This document shows, one piece after another, positions 25,895-35,236 of a stretch of 64,000 bases of DNA (its first letter is position 1; each line of letters starts with the position of its first letter). The position numbers and the translations under genes were made by a program. The notes beneath the pieces were generated by a model. The model saw nothing but the letters and a program-made list of their open reading frames with translations. It searched no databases and was not told where the DNA came from. Location: positions 1,674,001 through 1,738,000 of the forward strand of contig NZ_CP077092.1 of assembly GCF_014268585.2 (NCBI RefSeq), in the 5' to 3' direction. This DNA comes from Pseudomonas iranensis (GTDB taxonomy: Bacteria > Pseudomonadota > Gammaproteobacteria > Pseudomonadales > Pseudomonadaceae).

Positions 25895-26566
25895 ATGCGT
25901 GTCCTGCTCGTCGAAGACCATCTGCAACTGGCCGAAAGCGTGGCTCAGGCGCTCAAGAGCACCGGTCTGACGGTGGATGTGTTGCACGATGGCGTGGCCG
26001 CCGACTTGGCGCTGGGCAGTGAGGAATATGCCGTGGCGATCCTCGATGTCGGCCTGCCGCGCATGGACGGTTTCGAGGTGCTGGCGCGGCTGCGTGCGCG
26101 GGGCAAGAACCTGCCGGTGTTAATGCTGACCGCGCGCAGTGACGTCAAGGATCGCGTGCATGGCCTCAATCTCGGTGCTGACGACTACCTGGCCAAGCCG
26201 TTTGAGCTGACGGAACTGGAAGCGCGGGTCAAAGCCTTGCTGCGCCGCAGTGTGCTGGGCGGCGAGCGTCAGCAGCGCTGTGGTGTGCTGGCTTACGACC
26301 TCGACACAAGGCGCTTCACCCTCGGCGACGAACTGCTGACCCTCACCTCCCGCGAGCAAGCTGTCCTGGAAGCGTTGATCGCGCGGCCGGGGCGAGTAAT
26401 GAGCAAAGAGCAACTGGCCGCGCAGGTGTTCGGCCTCGACGAAGAAGCCAGCCCCGACGCCATCGAAATCTACGTGCACCGCTTGCGCAAGAAGCTCGAT
26501 GGCCAGCCCGTGGCCATCGTCACCTTCCGTGGCCTCGGCTATCTGCTGGAAAGCCGCGATGCATAA
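25895..26566 (+). CDS. tctD: OmpR-family response regulator
   Basis: This 223-residue regulator has a receiver domain (1-116) with acidic pocket ED at residues 7-8, phospho-acceptor Asp in AILDVGLPRMDG, T/S in LMLTARS and Lys in LAKPF. Its winged-helix DNA-binding domain (about 130-220) ends in RGLGYLLE. The divergent position next to tctCBA and coupling with the downstream kinase identify it as TctD. The ATG follows an AACGAGGT ribosome site. It probably activates tctC in response to tricarboxylates. Confidence 0.92.
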   Translation: MRVLLVEDHLQLAESVAQALKSTGLTVDVLHDGVAADLALGSEEYAVAILDVGLPRMDGFEVLARLRARGKNLPVLMLTARSDVKDRVHGLNLGADDYLAKPFELTELEARVKALLRRSVLGGERQQRCGVLAYDLDTRRFTLGDELLTLTSREQAVLEALIARPGRVMSKEQLAAQVFGLDEEASPDAIEIYVHRLRKKLDGQPVAIVTFRGLGYLLESRDA

Positions 26567-27944
26567 GCCCAGCAGCCTGCGCTGGCGGTTGCTGTGGAAC
26601 CTTGGATGGTTGCTGGTGGTGCTGATGCTCGCCAGTGGTTTGAGCGCTTACTGGAACGGTCGCGAAGCCGCCGACACCGCGTATGACCGCACGCTGCTGG
26701 CCTCGGCACGCACCATCGCTGCCGGGTTGTCGCAGCGCGATGGCAGCCTCAGCGCCGACGTGCCTTACGTGGCGCTGGATACCTTCGCCTACGACAGCGC
26801 CGGGCGCATTTACTACCAGGTCAACGACATTCACCAGAAGCTGATTTCCGGCTACGAAAATCTCCCCGGGCCACCGCCCGGCACGCCGCGCACCGACAGC
26901 TATCCGGCGCTCGCGCGCTTTTACAACGCGAAGTACAACGGCCAGAACGTGCGTGTGGTCAGTCTGCTCAAGGCAGTAAGCGAGCCGAACATGAACGGCA
27001 TGGCGGAAATCCGCGTGGCTGAAACCGACGAAGCGCGGGTCAGCATGGCGCGCAGTCTGGCGGCTGACACCCTGTTGCGCCTGGGCATGCTGGCCGTGGG
27101 TGCATTGCTGCTGGTGTGGTTCGCGGTGAGTGCGGCGTTGCGCCCGCTGGAGCGGTTAAGAACCGCTGTTGAGGAACGCCAGCCCGACGACTTGCGGCCG
27201 CTGCCGCTGGTGGAAGTGCAGCATGAATTGGGACCCTTGGTCCGCGCGCTCAATCATTTCACCGAGCGTCTGCGCGGCCAGTTCGAGCGGCAGGCGCAGT
27301 TCATCGCCGATGCCGCTCACGAGTTGCGTACGCCGCTGGCCGCACTCAAGGCACGCCTGGAACTGGGCCTGCGCTCGAACGAGCCGGAGACCTGGCGCAC
27401 CACCCTTGAATCGTCCGCGCAAAGCACCGATCGCCTGACCCATCTGGCCAATCAGCTGCTATCGCTGGCCCGGGTCGAAAACGGCGCGCGGGCGATTGCC
27501 GAGGGCGGCGCGCAGTTGCTCGATCTGAGTCAATTGGCCCGAGAGCTGGGCATGGCCATGGCGCCGTTGGCGCACAAGCGCGGCGTGGCGCTGGCGCTTG
27601 AAGCGGATGAACCGGTGTGGCTGCGCGGTGAGCCGACGCTGCTCAATGAGCTGCTGAGCAATCTGGTCGACAACGCGCTGGCGCATACGCCATCGGGCGG
27701 CAATGTCATTCTGCGGGTCACGGCGCCGGCGGTGCTTGAGGTTGAGGATGACGGGCCGGGCATCCCGCTGCACGAGCGTGATCGAGTGTTCGAACGGTTT
27801 TATCGGCGCAATCAGCAGGTTGCCGGTTCAGGTCTGGGCTTGGCGATTGTCGGCGAGATCTGTCGCGCTCATCTGGCGCAGATCACCTTGCATGATGGCG
27901 AGCAGGCGGGGTTGAAGGTGCGGGTCAGTTTTATTGCCGGGTAA
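26559..27944 (+). CDS. tctE: Sensor histidine kinase
   Basis: This 461-residue kinase starts at MHKPSSLRWRLL (ATG 26559), overlapping the tctD stop by 8 bp. It has an N-terminal membrane segment (about 14-31), a periplasmic sensor region, and a second segment (about 172-192) with a HAMP-like stretch. The H-box is AAHELRTPLAALKARLE, followed by N-box NLVDNALAHTP, G1 EDDGPGIP and G2 GSGLGLAIVGEI. It phosphorylates TctD. A REP doublet of another family follows 24 bp after the stop. Confidence 0.92.
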   Translation: MHKPSSLRWRLLWNLGWLLVVLMLASGLSAYWNGREAADTAYDRTLLASARTIAAGLSQRDGSLSADVPYVALDTFAYDSAGRIYYQVNDIHQKLISGYENLPGPPPGTPRTDSYPALARFYNAKYNGQNVRVVSLLKAVSEPNMNGMAEIRVAETDEARVSMARSLAADTLLRLGMLAVGALLLVWFAVSAALRPLERLRTAVEERQPDDLRPLPLVEVQHELGPLVRALNHFTERLRGQFERQAQFIADAAHELRTPLAALKARLELGLRSNEPETWRTTLESSAQSTDRLTHLANQLLSLARVENGARAIAEGGAQLLDLSQLARELGMAMAPLAHKRGVALALEADEPVWLRGEPTLLNELLSNLVDNALAHTPSGGNVILRVTAPAVLEVEDDGPGIPLHERDRVFERFYRRNQQVAGSGLGLAIVGEICRAHLAQITLHDGEQAGLKVRVSFIAG

Positions 27945-27967
27945 TACCTTTGTGGCAAGGGTTTTTT

Positions 27968-28071
27968 GTGGCGAGGGGATTTATCCCCGCTCGGCTGCGC
28001 AGCAGTCGCGGTTCGGATCGCAGAGTCTAGGGTCGCTTCGCAACCCAACGGGGATAAATCCCCTCACCACA
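27968..28071. repeat. REP doublet, GTGGCGAGGGGATTTATCCCC family
   Basis: Inverted arms at 27968-27990 and 28049-28071 carry the core GGGGATTTATCCCC. The loop between contains a further small palindrome (GCTGCGCAGC). It lies between the convergent tctE and HDOD genes, ending 2 bp from the HDOD stop. The sequence is unrelated to the GTGGGAGCGAGC family seen elsewhere in the window. Confidence 0.9.
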
Positions 28072-28073
28072 GG

Positions 28074-28895
28074 TCAGTAGAACATCGACCGCGATTCTTC
28101 CAGATCCGCGCAAAACTGCTTGTTCTCCGGATCAATCCCGAGCTTTCTGAACGCCGGCACGCTAAACGGGTCAATCCGCGCAAACGGATGGTCGGTGTCC
28201 TTGCGGCAATACAGATTGGCCACCTGCACGACATCGACGTAATCGATGCGCGTCGAGTCGCGGCTGAAGTCTTGATACAGCAACGGCAAATGCACCAGGC
28301 GCTCGGGAAACTCCCACACCCGCAGCAATTTCTCGCCGAGCAATGGGTGAATCTGCTCGATCACATGGGTCAGGCTGACCGCATCCGAGAGCAGTTCATT
28401 GTGGTCTTCGGCGTAAGTCAGGATCGGCAACACACCAATCTGATGCACCAGCCCGCCGAGTGCCGCCTGATCGGGTTTGAGCTGAGTGTGACGACGACAC
28501 AGCGCATAGCTGACGCCAGCGATTTCCAGACTGCTGCGCCAGACTTCGCGCATCTTCTGTTCGACCACCTCGGAGCGGGCATTGAAGATCTGCTCCATCA
28601 CCAGACCGATCGCCAGGTTGCTGCTGTAGTTGATGCCCAAACGGGTGATGGCGGTGTGCAGGTCGGTGACTTCCTGCGCCGCGCGCAGCAGCGGACTATT
28701 GACCACTTTGATCAGGCGCGCCGACAGCGCGGTGTCGCGGCCGATGACTTTGCTCAGATCGCTGACGCTGATTTCCGGATCCTCGGCGGCCTTGCGAATT
28801 TGCAGGGCCACTTCCGGCAACGTTGGCAGAACCAGGTCATCGTTATCGATGGCCGCAACCAAATCCTGTTGGACCTTTTCCGCCAGTTCGCTCAT
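28074..28895 (-). CDS. HDOD-domain protein
   Basis: This 273-residue protein consists mainly of one HDOD domain (about 15-210), a catalytically dead relative of HD hydrolases. It has the typical opening LPTLPEVALQIRKAAEDPEIS and the segments RDTALSARLIKVVNSP and LGGLVHQIGVLPIL. Such proteins act as scaffolds in signalling; the partner here is unknown. It is 34 bp downstream of ygfZ on the same strand and probably shares its transcript. Confidence 0.88.
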   Translation of the reverse strand: MSELAEKVQQDLVAAIDNDDLVLPTLPEVALQIRKAAEDPEISVSDLSKVIGRDTALSARLIKVVNSPLLRAAQEVTDLHTAITRLGINYSSNLAIGLVMEQIFNARSEVVEQKMREVWRSSLEIAGVSYALCRRHTQLKPDQAALGGLVHQIGVLPILTYAEDHNELLSDAVSLTHVIEQIHPLLGEKLLRVWEFPERLVHLPLLYQDFSRDSTRIDYVDVVQVANLYCRKDTDHPFARIDPFSVPAFRKLGIDPENKQFCADLEESRSMFY

Positions 28896-28929
28896 TTGGA
28901 CTCTCTAGGGTGTTGCAACAATGCTGCGA

Positions 28930-29871
28930 TCAACGCTGGATTTCGCGGTCGCGATCCAGTTCGTAAGGCAGGTCGAGCACGTGCAACGCGGGGCCTTCGA
29001 GGGCGCCCAGACGCAAATCACCGGCTTCGGCAGCTTCGGCCTGCAACACGGCCAGGAGTTCAATGTTTCCCTCGGCATTGGCCGCCAGCACCACTTCGCC
29101 GATCGAGCTGTTGTGGCTGGGGGCAAACAGTTGAGTGCCGGGCTCCGGCAACTCGGCTGCGTCGAGGTGCAGGCGGTACAGGCGCCGCTTGAGCTTGCCC
29201 AGGTACTGCATGCGCGCAACGATTTCCTGGCCGGTGTAGCAACCTTTCTTGAAGCTCACCCCGCCGACCGCCTGCAGATTGAGCATCTGCGGGATGAACA
29301 GTTCGCGAGTGGAAGGCATGACCTGACCGATACCGGCGCGGATCTGGCCCAGCAGCCATTGATTCAGTTCGCCCTCAGCCAGCGTGGCGGACAGTTGGCT
29401 TTGAATGTTTGGCGCCTGAGCGGCAGGCACCCAGAGTTCGGCGCGCTCGGGCGAAACGCGAATTGCGATCAGGCCTTCATTGCGTACAACGCTGTCGGTT
29501 TCGGCCGGCAGTGCCAGACCGAGGCTGGTCAGGGCTGCATCGCCATGTGCCAGACCGAAGCGCACCCAGGCGGCGCTTTCATCGGTCAGTTTCGATTTGG
29601 AGAACACTGCGTACTTTTTCAGGTCGGCCAGTTGCGGCTCGAGCAGCTCGCTGGCCATCGCCATCACCACGCCGTCGCCCTCAAGCAGGATGCGGAAGCT
29701 CGACTGCATCCGGCCTTTCTGCGTGCAGCGGGCGCCGAGGCTGGCGCGGGTGTCGCTCAGGTAATTGATATTGCAGGTCAACTGGCCTTGCAGGAATTTT
29801 CCGGCGTCCGCACCGCGAACCGCGAGTACGCCTTCATGAGACAGGGTGCAGAAAAAAGCAGAATCGGCCAT
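28930..29871 (-). CDS. ygfZ: Folate-binding Fe-S assembly protein YgfZ
   Basis: This 313-residue protein of the COG0354 family has the diagnostic motif KGCYTGQE near residues 208-215, which contains the redox-active Cys. It uses tetrahydrofolate and helps assemble or repair certain Fe-S enzymes such as MiaB. Length and the N-terminal segment FLQGQLTCNI fit the family. It is divergent from sdhE, a Pseudomonas arrangement also seen in other gammaproteobacteria. Confidence 0.93.
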   Translation of the reverse strand: MADSAFFCTLSHEGVLAVRGADAGKFLQGQLTCNINYLSDTRASLGARCTQKGRMQSSFRILLEGDGVVMAMASELLEPQLADLKKYAVFSKSKLTDESAAWVRFGLAHGDAALTSLGLALPAETDSVVRNEGLIAIRVSPERAELWVPAAQAPNIQSQLSATLAEGELNQWLLGQIRAGIGQVMPSTRELFIPQMLNLQAVGGVSFKKGCYTGQEIVARMQYLGKLKRRLYRLHLDAAELPEPGTQLFAPSHNSSIGEVVLAANAEGNIELLAVLQAEAAEAGDLRLGALEGPALHVLDLPYELDRDREIQR

Positions 29872-30021
29872 GGGTCATCGCAGGGTAAATAGACTGGGGC
29901 ACATCATAAGGGGGCAGGGTTGAAATGGGTAGTTGATAAAGGATCACGGGTGCCCGACCAAAGCCGACTGTGCGGCCCGCGCCGGGGCTGTATACTGCCC
30001 GGCAAATTCGAGGAGGGCTCC

Positions 30022-30276
30022 ATGGTCGAACAAGTTGAACTGAATCGCCTCTTTTGGCACAGCCGTCGCGGCATGCTTGAGCTTGACGTGCTGCTGGTGC
30101 CGTTCGTGCAGGAGGTCTATCCGCACCTCAATCAAGTGGATCGTGATCTGTACGTGCGTTTGCTGACCTGTGAGGATCAGGACATGTTCGGCTGGTTCAT
30201 GGAGCGCAGCGAGTCGGAAGATCCGGAGCTGCAACGCATGGTCCGGATGATTCTGGATCGTGTCCAGCCCAAGTAA
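30022..30276 (+). CDS. sdhE: FAD assembly factor for succinate dehydrogenase
   Basis: This 84-residue protein contains the SdhE/DUF339 signature: the RRGMLELD motif near residues 15-22 required for flavinylation, and the [12 protein letters not shown] segment. It promotes covalent attachment of FAD to SdhA. The ATG at 30022 follows GGAGGGCTCC. It overlaps the next gene by 17 bp, as sdhE usually does with ygfX. Confidence 0.95.
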   Translation: MVEQVELNRLFWHSRRGMLELDVLLVPFVQEVYPHLNQVDRDLYVRLLTCEDQDMFGWFMERSESEDPELQRMVRMILDRVQPK

Positions 30277-30712
30277 TACGTTCGAATGCCGCTGGCATGC
30301 CTCGCGGCAGTTGCTGGCGGCGTATCTGTTGGCCCAGGCGTTCGCCATGGGTTCGTTGTGTCTGCTGTCGATTCCGCTCTGGGCCAGTCTGCTCGGCGCT
30401 TGCGCCTGTGCGCTGCACGGTTTTTGGGTGCTGCCACGTCAGATTCTGCTGAACCACCCGAAAGCATTCTGCGGGTTGCGGCGCGACGGCGATGGCTGGC
30501 AGGTGTGGAATCAGGCTGATGGCTGGCAAGCAGTGCAATTGCGCCCGGACAGTCTGGCGCTGCCATTGATCGTGGTGCTGCGCTTTCGTTTGCGAGGAGA
30601 GTGGCGGGTCAGGTCGATCTGCGTGCCACGTGACTCGCAGGCGGCGGATCTGCACCGACGCCTGCGAGTGCGGCTCAAGTTCAGCCGGCGTAGGTGGGCG
30701 GCACCAGAATAG
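30260..30712 (+). CDS. ygfX: YgfX-family membrane protein
   Basis: This 150-residue protein starts at GTG 30260 inside the end of sdhE. Two adjacent hydrophobic segments (about 18-60) are followed by a basic cytoplasmic domain. Position and layout identify YgfX, a partner of SdhE that was once described as a toxin (CptA); its role is not settled. The 3' end overlaps the convergent nadB gene by 32 bp, so the basic tail (RRRWAAPE) is encoded opposite the end of nadB. Confidence 0.85.
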   Translation: MSSPSNTFECRWHASRQLLAAYLLAQAFAMGSLCLLSIPLWASLLGACACALHGFWVLPRQILLNHPKAFCGLRRDGDGWQVWNQADGWQAVQLRPDSLALPLIVVLRFRLRGEWRVRSICVPRDSQAADLHRRLRVRLKFSRRRWAAPE

Positions 30713-32297
30713 TGTCGAGCGCTTCGGGCAGCATATCCGGATAGTCGAGGGTGTAATGCAGCCCGCGACTTTCCTTGCGTTCCATGGCTGAGCTGATCAT
30801 CAATTCGGCAACCTGTGCCAGGTTGCGCAACTCGATCAGGTCTCGGCTGACTTTGTAGTTGCTGTAAAACTCATCGATCTCATCCAGCAGCAGACGCACC
30901 CGGTGCTGCGCTCGTTGCAGGCGCTTGTTGGTGCGCACGATGCCGACGTAGTCCCACATGAACCGCCGCAATTCGTCCCAGTTGTGCGCGATGATCACGT
31001 CTTCATCCGAGTCGGTCACCTGGCTGGCATCCCAGACGGGCAGGGCGTTTGGCGCCGCGACCTCATCAAGTTGCGCGAGAATGTCCGCCGCTGCCGAACG
31101 GGCATAAACGAAGCATTCCAGAAGTGAGTTGCTGGCCATGCGATTGGCACCGTGCAGACCGGTGAAACTGGTTTCGCCGATAGCATAGAGGCCGGGCACG
31201 TCGGTGCGACCGTGCTGATCGACCATCACCCCGCCACAGGTGTAGTGCGCAGCGGGGACCACCGGGATCGGTTGTTTGGTGATGTCGATGCCGAAGCCCA
31301 GGCAGCGCTCATAAACAGTCGGGAAGTGAGCTTTGACGAACGATTCTGGCTTGTGGCTGATGTCGAGGTATACGCAGTCGACACCCAGACGCTTCATTTC
31401 ATGGTCGATGGCCCGCGCGACAATGTCACGAGGCGCCAACTCCGCGCGTTTGTCGAAGCGATACATGAAGCGCTCGCCGTTGGGCAGCTTCAAATGCGCG
31501 CCTTCGCCACGCAACGCTTCAGTGATCAGGAAACTCTTGGCTTGCGGGTGATACAGGCAGGTCGGGTGGAACTGGTTGAATTCCAGGTTCGCCACCCGGC
31601 AACCGGAACGCCAGGCCATGGCGATGCCGTCACCGCAGGCGCCGTCGGGGTTGCTGGTATAAAGGTAGACCTTGGCTGCGCCGCCCGAAGCCAGAATCAC
31701 GAACCGTGCGCCGTAGGTGTCGACTTCGCCGGTGGCGCGATTCAGCACGTAGGCACCGAGGCAGCGGTCGCCTTCCAGGCCTAAGCGGCGCTCGGTGATC
31801 AGATCAACGGCGACGCGCTGTTCCAGCAATTCGATGTTCGCGCGCTCTTTGGCCTGGGCCAGCAAGGTTTTGAAGATCGCCGCGCCGGTGGCGTCGGCAG
31901 CATGGATGATCCGTCGATGGCTGTGGCCACCTTCGCGGGTCAGGTGAAATTCGAAACCACCGTCTTCAGTGCCGGACTGTTCGTCGCGGGTGAACGGCAC
32001 GCCTTGGTCGATCAGCCATTGAATGGCTTCGCGGCTGTGCTCGACAGTAAAGCGTACGGCGTCTTCATGGCACAAGCCGCCGCCCGCATTGAGGGTGTCG
32101 TCGACGTGGGATTCGACAGTGTCGGTATCATCGAGCACGGCGGCAACGCCGCCCTGGGCCCAGAATGTCGAACCGTTGGCGAGATCGCCTTTGCTCAATA
32201 CGGCAATGCGCAGATGACCGGGCAAGGTCAAAGCGAGAGTCAAACCGGCAGCACCGCTGCCAATCACCAGAACATCGTGTTGGAACTGTTGGCTCAT
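30681..32297 (-). CDS. nadB: L-aspartate oxidase
   Basis: This 538-residue flavoprotein catalyses the first step of NAD synthesis, aspartate to iminoaspartate. The FAD-binding start is [15 protein letters not shown] (about 9-23), with [12 protein letters not shown] and [21 protein letters not shown] characteristic of the NadB/SdhA family. The ATG at 32297 opens the conserved protein; the preceding 37 open codons are leader. A TATACT hexamer on the minus strand near 32385-32380 is a plausible -10 box. It is divergent from algU and converges with ygfX. Confidence 0.96.
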   Translation of the reverse strand: MSQQFQHDVLVIGSGAAGLTLALTLPGHLRIAVLSKGDLANGSTFWAQGGVAAVLDDTDTVESHVDDTLNAGGGLCHEDAVRFTVEHSREAIQWLIDQGVPFTRDEQSGTEDGGFEFHLTREGGHSHRRIIHAADATGAAIFKTLLAQAKERANIELLEQRVAVDLITERRLGLEGDRCLGAYVLNRATGEVDTYGARFVILASGGAAKVYLYTSNPDGACGDGIAMAWRSGCRVANLEFNQFHPTCLYHPQAKSFLITEALRGEGAHLKLPNGERFMYRFDKRAELAPRDIVARAIDHEMKRLGVDCVYLDISHKPESFVKAHFPTVYERCLGFGIDITKQPIPVVPAAHYTCGGVMVDQHGRTDVPGLYAIGETSFTGLHGANRMASNSLLECFVYARSAAADILAQLDEVAAPNALPVWDASQVTDSDEDVIIAHNWDELRRFMWDYVGIVRTNKRLQRAQHRVRLLLDEIDEFYSNYKVSRDLIELRNLAQVAELMISSAMERKESRGLHYTLDYPDMLPEALDTILVPPTYAG

Positions 32298-32574
32298 TTC
32301 AGGATTCCGCTCAAAGCGACCCGGGTCGGGGTTGGCGCAAGACAGCTGGATCGGCGAGTCAAGACAGCCACACAGCCCACTAGTATATAGAGGGGTTGGG
32401 CGGCACAATAGCCGGGCCCAGATGGCATTGTGAGACTACTGCGCAGTAAAAAGCGCTGTGCTTCGTCGGAAGTTTTTTTCATCGTTTTTGAAAAATGACA
32501 CCTGTATCGGCGCTGAAACAGTCTTTTCCGAGCAGGGTTGCGCAATGTCAGGTGGGTACGGCTATAAATAATTG

Positions 32575-32602
32575 GAACTTTTGCCAAAGGCCCAAGATCA
32601 AT
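32575..32602 (+). promoter_or_regulatory. Degenerate AlgU-type promoter copy
   Basis: GAACTT, then a 16-base spacer, then ATCAAT. The -35 box and spacer resemble the functional-looking promoter at 32769 (13 of 16 spacer bases identical), but the -10 box is poor. It looks like a decayed duplicate of the proximal promoter. Confidence 0.35.
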
Positions 32603-32768
32603 AGACGGTGCCAGAAACCAGGGACAGTGTCGGCTTCAGTGCGGAATCTGCGTTTGGATTCCTGCCGGCGAAACCGATAACAAGATTATTCGCGCAGCCG
32701 GTTTATCCCGCGCTGCGTTTTTCGTGCGTGCCAAATCAGAGCCCGCAGGAAACTTGCTTGGAGGGGGA

Positions 32769-32796
32769 GAACTTTTGCGAAAAGCCCGAGTCTATG
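32769..32796 (+). promoter_or_regulatory. AlgU-dependent promoter of algU (autoregulation)
   Basis: GAACTT-N16-TCTATG matches the AlgU/RpoE consensus GAACTT-N16/17-TCTGA well. It lies 59 bp before the algU ATG. Autoregulation of algU from such a promoter is established in P. aeruginosa. Confidence 0.7.
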
Positions 32797-32854
32797 TTTG
32801 CAAGTCTGGTCGTTTAGTAATGCAAGTCTCCTCCGGGCTTATCGAGGAGTGTTC

Positions 32855-33436
32855 ATGCTAACCCAGGAAGAGGATCAGCAGCTGGTCGAACGCGTACAGC
32901 GTGGCGACAAGCGAGCTTTCGATCTGCTGGTGCTGAAATATCAGCACAAAATTCTCGGGTTGATCGTGCGTTTTGTGCACGACACCCATGAAGCCCAGGA
33001 CGTTGCTCAGGAAGCCTTTATCAAGGCGTATCGGGCACTTGGAAATTTCCGCGGTGACAGTGCGTTTTATACGTGGCTGTACCGTATTGCCATTAATACG
33101 GCAAAGAACTACCTGGTTTCCCGCGGCCGTCGGCCGCCGGATAGCGATGTAAGTTCAGAGGATGCAGAGTTCTACGATGGCGATCACGGCCTCAAGGATC
33201 TCGAATCTCCGGAACGTGCATTGCTGCGGGATGAGATCGAAGGCACTGTCCATCGGACCATCCAGCAACTGCCAGAGGATTTGCGTACGGCTTTAACTTT
33301 ACGTGAATTCGATGGTCTGAGTTACGAGGACATTGCGAGCGTCATGCAGTGTCCGGTGGGTACCGTGCGCTCCCGGATTTTCCGCGCTCGGGAGGCCATC
33401 GACAAAGCCCTGCAACCGTTGTTGCAGGAAAACTGA
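32855..33436 (+). CDS. algU: ECF sigma factor AlgU (RpoE)
   Basis: This 193-residue sigma-70 family ECF factor controls envelope stress and alginate genes. Region 2 includes DVAQEAFIKAYRALGNFRGDS... and the YTWLYRIAINTAKNYL segment; region 4 ends in PVGTVRSRIFRAREAID. The ATG at 32855 follows GAGGAG and starts MLTQEEDQQLVERVQ exactly as in P. aeruginosa. It is the first gene of algU-mucA-mucB-mucD and is held inactive by MucA. Confidence 0.98.
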   Translation: MLTQEEDQQLVERVQRGDKRAFDLLVLKYQHKILGLIVRFVHDTHEAQDVAQEAFIKAYRALGNFRGDSAFYTWLYRIAINTAKNYLVSRGRRPPDSDVSSEDAEFYDGDHGLKDLESPERALLRDEIEGTVHRTIQQLPEDLRTALTLREFDGLSYEDIASVMQCPVGTVRSRIFRAREAIDKALQPLLQEN

Positions 33437-33466
33437 GACAGCGGCGACAGCCAAGAGAGGAACGCC

Positions 33467-34054
33467 ATGAGTCGTGAAGCCCTGCAGGAATCGCTGTCCG
33501 CAGTGATGGATAACGAAGCGGACGAACTGGAATTGCGTCGAGTGCTCAGCGCACTGGATGATGTTGATACCCGTGAGACCTGGGCTCGTTACCAGATCGC
33601 TCGGGCAGCCATGCACAAGGATCTGCTGCTTCCGCGTCTGGATATCGCTGCGGCAGTGTCTGCTGCGCTGGAAGACGAAACGGCTCCGGCCAAAGTATCC
33701 CGCAGCCCATGGCGTAACCTGGGTCGCCTCGCTGTTGCCGCTTCGGTAACCGTGGCCGTTCTGGCCGGTGTTCGCCTGTACAACCAGGACGAAATCGCCG
33801 GTGTTGAGCTGGCCCAACAGTCGAATCAGCCTACTCTGGCCACTCCACAGGTCAAAGGTCCGGCAGTTCTGGCTGGTTACAGCGAAAGCTCGGAAGCGAC
33901 TGGCCCTATGGCCAACGGCGTTCTGCAAGGTCAGCCAGGCTGGCATGATCAGCGTCTGCCAGGCTACCTGCGTCAGCACGCTCAGCAGGCTGCGCTCAAA
34001 GGAACTGAAAGCGCGCTGCCATACGCACGTGCCGCAAGCCTGGAAAACCGTTAA
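33467..34054 (+). CDS. mucA: Anti-sigma factor MucA
   Basis: This 195-residue inner-membrane protein sequesters AlgU. The cytoplasmic N-terminus (MSREALQESLSAVMDNEADELELRRVL) binds the sigma factor, a membrane segment lies near 84-102 (LAVAASVTVAVLAGV), and the periplasmic C-terminus binds MucB. Length is close to the 194 residues of P. aeruginosa MucA and the frame is intact, so no mucoid-type truncation is seen. The ribosome site AGAGAGGAACGCC precedes the ATG. Confidence 0.97.
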   Translation: MSREALQESLSAVMDNEADELELRRVLSALDDVDTRETWARYQIARAAMHKDLLLPRLDIAAAVSAALEDETAPAKVSRSPWRNLGRLAVAASVTVAVLAGVRLYNQDEIAGVELAQQSNQPTLATPQVKGPAVLAGYSESSEATGPMANGVLQGQPGWHDQRLPGYLRQHAQQAALKGTESALPYARAASLENR

Positions 34055-34062
34055 GGAGGATC

Positions 34063-35028
34063 ATGCGCGCCATCCCTCTACTTTCGCTTCTGCTCAGTGG
34101 CTGGTTCATAGTTCCAGCCCACGCTGACGAGGCCCAGGACTGGTTGACCCGTCTGGGCCAGGCCGAGCAGCAGCAGAGCTTCCACGGCACTTTCGTTTAC
34201 GAGCGCAACGGCAGTTTTTCCACGCACAACATCTGGCATCGCGTCCAGAATGGCCAGGTCCGCGAGAGGTTATTACAGCTCGACGGCTCGGCTCAGGAAG
34301 TCGTGCGTATTGATGGACGTACTCAATGCGTCAGCGGCACCCTGATTGCGGGATTGGGTGATTCACCCAATGCTGCCGCCCGTGCGCTGGATCCCAAAAA
34401 GCTGAAGAATTGGTATGACCTTGCCGTCATTGGCAAGTCGCGCGTGGCCGGCCGTGATGCAGTGATCGTGTCGCTGACGCCTCGTGATCAACACCGTTAT
34501 GGTTTCGAGTTGCATCTGGACAAGAAAACCGGGCTGCCGCTCAAGTCGTTGCTTTTGAACGACAAGGGGCAGTTGCTCGAGCGTTTCCAGTTCACCAGCC
34601 TCGACACGGATGAAGTCCCGTCGGACAAGGACTTGTTGGCGGACCCGGATTGCAAGCCGATCAACATTGCAAGCGACAAGGCTTCTGCAGCTAAAACCGT
34701 GCAAAACTGGCGTTCGGACTGGCTCCCGCCAGGCTTTGAGCTGACCAGCAGCAGTTCGCACAAGGATGCGCAGACCAAGACCCAGGTCAGCAGTCTGATG
34801 TATGACGATGGTCTGGCGCGTTTCTCGGTGTTCCTTGAACCGTTGAATGGCGCAACCGTCACTGACACCCGCACTCAGTTGGGCCCGACCGTCGCGGTAT
34901 CCCGTCGCCTGACCACGCCGCAGGGTGAAATGATGGTCACGGTGGTCGGCGAAATCCCGATTGGCACCGCCGAACGAATCGCTCTATCGATGCGTAACAA
35001 CGATGGCGCTGCGACCAGCAAGCAGTGA
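34063..35028 (+). CDS. mucB: Periplasmic regulator MucB (RseB-like)
   Basis: This 321-residue protein has a signal peptide (MRAIPLLSLLLSGWFIVPAHA) and the RseB two-domain layout. It protects MucA from AlgW cleavage and senses misplaced lipids or LPS. It starts 9 bp after mucA behind AAGGAGGATC, so the genes are co-translated. In P. aeruginosa mucC would follow; here a 208-bp non-coding gap with a hairpin precedes mucD. Confidence 0.95.
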   Translation: MRAIPLLSLLLSGWFIVPAHADEAQDWLTRLGQAEQQQSFHGTFVYERNGSFSTHNIWHRVQNGQVRERLLQLDGSAQEVVRIDGRTQCVSGTLIAGLGDSPNAAARALDPKKLKNWYDLAVIGKSRVAGRDAVIVSLTPRDQHRYGFELHLDKKTGLPLKSLLLNDKGQLLERFQFTSLDTDEVPSDKDLLADPDCKPINIASDKASAAKTVQNWRSDWLPPGFELTSSSSHKDAQTKTQVSSLMYDDGLARFSVFLEPLNGATVTDTRTQLGPTVAVSRRLTTPQGEMMVTVVGEIPIGTAERIALSMRNNDGAATSKQ

Positions 35029-35117
35029 GCTGATTTCAGTCATTTCCACTTCGTCGTCGAGACGTCGAAATGTTTGCTGAGCATTTTCATTTGCAAAACC
35101 CCTGAAAATTTTTTATA

Positions 35118-35152
35118 GGTCAGAGCCTCACGGCTCTGGCCTTGTTTGTTGT
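35118..35152 (+). terminator. Terminator-like hairpin between mucB and mucD
   Basis: A 10-bp stem GGTCAGAGCC/GGCTCTGGCC (one G-T pair) with loop TCAC is followed by TTGTTTGTTGTT. It could cause partial termination between mucB and mucD. It lies in the gap where mucC is found in P. aeruginosa. Confidence 0.6.
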
Positions 35153-35236
35153 TCCCGGAACAAAAATGCCGGTCTGTGGTTTCCGGTGTTCCTTTGCTCC
35201 ATATCGCTTAACCCTGCTCGTCGTAACGGGAGCTGT

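Larger units (their letters stand above)
32298..32854. other. nadB-algU intergenic region
   Basis: This 557-bp divergent region has no accepted coding sequence. It contains the likely nadB promoter on its left side and two GAACTT-type AlgU promoter sequences on its right side (32575-32602 and 32769-32796). The algU operon of P. aeruginosa is known to have several promoters, which fits the long gap. Confidence 0.6.
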
